In this document: piece after piece, positions 61,362-64,000 of the stretch
Layout of the letters: each line of letters starts with the position of its first letter
Position numbering within the stretch: the first letter of the stretch is position 1
Source of the DNA: Granulosicoccus sp036478565
Lineage (GTDB): Bacteria; Pseudomonadota; Gammaproteobacteria; Granulosicoccales; Granulosicoccaceae
NCBI GenBank assembly: GCA_965224525.1
Contig: OZ245050.1
Location: 2,046,001-2,110,000 of the forward strand
Direction: 5' to 3'
Length of the DNA: 64,000 nt
Notes under the pieces: generated by a model
What the model was told of the DNA's origin: nothing
Database searches by the model: none
What the model saw: only the letters and a program-made list of their open reading frames with translations
Position numbers and translations under genes: made by a program

Positions 61362-62183
61362 ATGTTAATAGCGCAAATTACAGATCCCCATATCAAAGCT
61401 CAAGGGCATCTGGCCTACCAGAAAGTTGACACTGAGGAAAATCTAAGACGTTGCGTAGAACACGTGATGGCTTTGAGCACACGCCCGGATGTAGTGCTTA
61501 TGACGGGGGACCTCACAGACTTCGGTCGACCCAAGGAATACGCTTTGCTACGGTCGCTTATCGTACCATTGGATATGCCGGTATTTGTCATTCCGGGTAA
61601 CCACGACATTCGTGAAGGGTTGAGAAAAGCATTTACCGATCACTCGTATCTACCCCAGACAGGGCCATATATTCAATATGTCATCGATGACTATCCTTTT
61701 CGGCTCATTGGACTTGATACAACCATACCGGGCAAGCCTGAAGGTGTCATGTGCGAGGAACGCCTGCAGTGGCTGCATCAACGGTTACATGAAAAACCAG
61801 ACACGCCCACGGTGCTTTTCATGCATCATCCGCCTGTTATCACAGGCATAAAGCACATGGATGTTCAAAACTGTGGCAATGCGGAAGCGCTGGGCTGTTT
61901 GATAGAAAAGCACAAACAAGTGTTTCATATCCTGTGCGGTCATCTTCATCGGCCCGTACATACACAGTGGCACGGTGTAACAGTAACCATTGCTCCCAGC
62001 GCATCGCATTACGTCGCACTTGAGCTACAAGACAATGCGCCTCCGCAATTCAACCTGGAGCCCCCATCTGTGCAGTTGCATCAGTGGCGAGAAAACAGGA
62101 CGCTAATCAGCCATCTGAGTTTTATTGGCACGTTTGATGGCCCTCATCCGTTTTATGATGCTAGTGGCAATCTCATTGACTAA
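61362..62183 (+). CDS. GpdQ-like metallophosphodiesterase
   Basis: The protein has 273 residues, a calcineurin-type fold with all metal motifs: D8-x-H10 in I-T-D-P-H-I, G-D-L-T-D, G-N-H-D, H-H-P-P and G-H-L-H-R. This order and the short length match GpdQ and cyclic-nucleotide phosphodiesterase relatives, which cleave glycerophosphodiesters and other phosphodiesters. It has no signal peptide, so it acts on imported substrate. It is the last gene of the importer operon. Confidence 0.88.
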   Translation: MLIAQITDPHIKAQGHLAYQKVDTEENLRRCVEHVMALSTRPDVVLMTGDLTDFGRPKEYALLRSLIVPLDMPVFVIPGNHDIREGLRKAFTDHSYLPQTGPYIQYVIDDYPFRLIGLDTTIPGKPEGVMCEERLQWLHQRLHEKPDTPTVLFMHHPPVITGIKHMDVQNCGNAEALGCLIEKHKQVFHILCGHLHRPVHTQWHGVTVTIAPSASHYVALELQDNAPPQFNLEPPSVQLHQWRENRTLISHLSFIGTFDGPHPFYDASGNLID

Positions 62184-62243
62184 ACGATTCATGAAGCATC
62201 GGAATCCTGGTTGCATTGCACATCAAGACGGCCACATTCCACC

Positions 62244-64000
62244 CTAAGCACCAACTGATCTTTGAATGTCGAGGTCGAATTGCATGCTGTCCCCAGATGG
62301 CGACAAATTGCTCAACTGGTAACCACTTGCGTTGCCATCCGCCCATCGCAGTTTCGAAGCGGCATTCGATTGCCGTGGCGACCCGCCGCTGGCATCCACG
62401 TCCTTAGCTTTCCACAGTCCTGTGGTGGCGGCAGACAATGGCGAATCTGATATTGGTGATTTGACCAGGCGAATGTGCTGCTGCCAGGCTGGTCCATGCT
62501 GCAACTGTCGTTCATCACGACCATCATGTGGATGCGCTAAGTCTTGCGGATTCAGAACAACATGCCAAACCGCAATCCCCGTATCGTCGATGTCATCAAA
62601 CGGCCTTCGTTGACGATTCTCTAACAGAAAATATTCTTCTCGTTCCCGGCCTATGCGAGGTAGCACAATGACTTCCAGGCTGTCAGCAACCGCTTTTAGC
62701 GAATATCGGCCGCTGCGCATGAGAAGCCGAGGGCGTACCCAGCCCAACAGCAGCTTCCAGACACCACTGGGATGCAGAAATGCGACCCCATTGGATCGGG
62801 TGACCGCAGTCATAATATCCAAACAATGATTATCCGTATCAGGCTTTGGATCAAACTGTGCACCAAACGTTTCATTGCAGATGAATTGTTCGTACGGTTC
62901 TATTTGCAGGTTCGCAACGCAATGGAGTAACTGTCGAACCAGCTTAACAACATCCAACGGGTTGCGGGTTGACCATTCGACTACAGTACCGGCCTTTTCA
63001 GTTTGTGCTGTGGTTAGCGAAAATAAAGAGCTACTGGTTTCCGCAATTCGACCTGATTCGCCTGTAGCAATGATTAGCAATTCTGGTTTCCCTCCATCGC
63101 CATCATCACTACCACGCGTCAGTGTGAATGCGCCACCACTGACGTAATCGAGATAGGAGGCCGCGCTATTGTGCTGCTTGATCGATCCAAAAACGGCATC
63201 TTTAACGTCGTCAATTGCGAGGCATTGCCGGCTACTCAAAACGTTTACCCCTGTTCGAAGGCTGCGGAAACGCGAGAACAAAGTCGAATTTTGAATCACA
63301 CCGAGCGCCTTCAGTTCATGCGCTCTCAGATCGATAAAACTGTCTGTTAGCTGCCGCAAACGCTGAAGTCCGCTGCTCACAAATATTTGATCTTTGTCGA
63401 TTATGCAGATGTGTTCAGTTGTTGAGGAGCCGTTGTTGGTTTGCCAGAAATCAACGGCCCTGTCACTGGTGACACCGGTGATTTCTGTCGCATCAAGGAC
63501 TTGCCAACGATTGCGTTGCGTCCACCAGAACTGGTAAGCGTGTCCATTTGATTCCGCAGTTATACAGAGGGTCGGTATTGATTCGCCATTGCGTTTTTCA
63601 TACAGTGTACAGCCGCTTGATACTGATCGAACCCGCCTGCCCGTCTCGCGGCTCACATTGACGCTCAGCCAGTTCTGGTTGATTGGGTAGTGTGATCGTT
63701 GATAGCAGACAAGCGAGCCGATTACATCCGTTGCTGCGATGTACTCGGTTTGACCGGATGTCCATGAAACCGTGGGGCGTCGGCGGTGGCGCATTACGGT
63801 TTCAGTCTTGCAAACGGGTACTTCGAGCCAATCTCCGTCTTGTCTGCGACAATGCTCAACCAGTCTGCCGTCAGGCGTAATTCCGGCAAGATGAAAAGTC
63901 GTCTCATTGTTTGCTTCATTCTGCCAGGCGCTCAATGATTCTGGAGAGACCACAGCACCTGCTTTTTTAGCCGACCAGCAACCTGCAGCAACACATAGAA
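62244..64000 (-). CDS. Exported protein with an M6-protease-like C-terminus, start outside the window
   Basis: The frame is open to the window edge, with A-A-G-C-W-S-A just inside, probably the end of a signal peptide or lipobox; a GTG at 63953 is only an internal codon. The first roughly 330 residues look like repeated beta blades. The C-terminal half has H-C-L-D-I-M-T-A, L-L-G-W-V-R-P, E-E-Y-F-L-L-E-N-R-Q-R, I-A-V-W-H-V and L-S-P-S-G-D-S-M-Q-F, as in M6 (immune-inhibitor-A type) proteases. The zinc motif H-E-x-x-H is not found. It may be a non-catalytic binding protein. Confidence 0.55.
   Translation of the reverse strand, partial: LCVAAGCWSAKKAGAVVSPESLSAWQNEANNETTFHLAGITPDGRLVEHCRRQDGDWLEVPVCKTETVMRHRRRPTVSWTSGQTEYIAATDVIGSLVCYQRSHYPINQNWLSVNVSRETGRRVRSVSSGCTLYEKRNGESIPTLCITAESNGHAYQFWWTQRNRWQVLDATEITGVTSDRAVDFWQTNNGSSTTEHICIIDKDQIFVSSGLQRLRQLTDSFIDLRAHELKALGVIQNSTLFSRFRSLRTGVNVLSSRQCLAIDDVKDAVFGSIKQHNSAASYLDYVSGGAFTLTRGSDDGDGGKPELLIIATGESGRIAETSSSLFSLTTAQTEKAGTVVEWSTRNPLDVVKLVRQLLHCVANLQIEPYEQFICNETFGAQFDPKPDTDNHCLDIMTAVTRSNGVAFLHPSGVWKLLLGWVRPRLLMRSGRYSLKAVADSLEVIVLPRIGREREEYFLLENRQRRPFDDIDDTGIAVWHVVLNPQDLAHPHDGRDERQLQHGPAWQQHIRLVKSPISDSPLSAATTGLWKAKDVDASGGSPRQSNAASKLRWADGNASGYQLSNLSPSGDSMQFDLDIQRSVGA

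Noticed and set aside
1..64000. tRNA, rRNA or riboswitch genes
   Set aside because: I looked for cloverleaf arms, CCA-ends, rRNA motifs and common riboswitch cores by eye and found none I could support.

Overview
The window looks like a piece of a marine or aquatic gammaproteobacterial chromosome. The main support is a near-canonical gammaproteobacterial Xer/dif site at 22986-23013, together with the gene content: a full chemotaxis operon, aminoethylphosphonate catabolism, a laminarinase-type GH16 lipoprotein, TAXI and ABC solute receptors and multihaem cytochromes. I cannot name the genus. Most of the window is AT-balanced (roughly 45-52% GC by eye). The block at 20.2-22.8 kb is visibly richer in GC.

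Layout. 1-2.7 kb: remnants of two insertion sequences, a higBA toxin-antitoxin pair and a frameshifted c-type cytochrome next to a small exported protein. 2.7-12.3 kb: a chemotaxis block with two tandem zinc-binding (CZB) proteins, a double-Cache chemoreceptor and, divergently, cheY, a CheX-like gene, cheA, cheW, a STAS gene, cheR and cheB. 12.3-16.2 kb: a DHH phosphoesterase, then a TAXI-type solute receptor and a sensor kinase that has lost its ATPase domain. 16.2-20.2 kb: a polymorphic-toxin island (a very small secreted Rhs-core toxin, stacked immunity genes, an orphan toxin tip) ending in a 5'-decayed IS21-family element. 20.2-22.8 kb: a GC-rich block (membrane protein, outer-membrane barrel, AraC regulator).

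22.95-25.5 kb is the most unusual part. A chromosomal dif site is occupied by a very small (1951-bp unit) inovirus-like element encoding an HUH replication protein, a DUF3653-type regulator and one unknown protein. It is present as one full and one truncated tandem copy. Beyond it lie gene fragments (25.5-26.6 kb), which look like a deletion scar.

26.8-42.4 kb: mixed metabolism. There is a VOC protein, a probable amino-acid-derivative pathway (diaminopropionate ammonia-lyase, EutA-like racemase family, M24 peptidase), RNase T2, an MFS exporter, a MauG-like dihaem peroxidase, the GH16 lipoprotein, a globin divergent from a trihaem cytochrome, and a deoxyribose group (frameshifted ribokinase, deoC, deoxyribosyltransferase).

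43-56.1 kb: 2-aminoethylphosphonate (AEP) use. A LysR regulator sits between an uptake operon (binding protein, ATPase, fused permease, PbfA-like lyase, AllA-like protein, sulfatase/phosphonate-monoester-hydrolase-like enzyme) and the PhnW-PhnA-PhnY route that takes AEP to phosphonoacetaldehyde, phosphonoacetate and acetate plus phosphate. 56.3-62.2 kb: a LacI-regulated second ABC importer ending in a GpdQ-like phosphodiesterase, which I infer imports organophosphate esters. The two clusters together look like a phosphorus-scavenging region. The window ends inside an exported protein that resembles an M6 protease lacking its catalytic motif.
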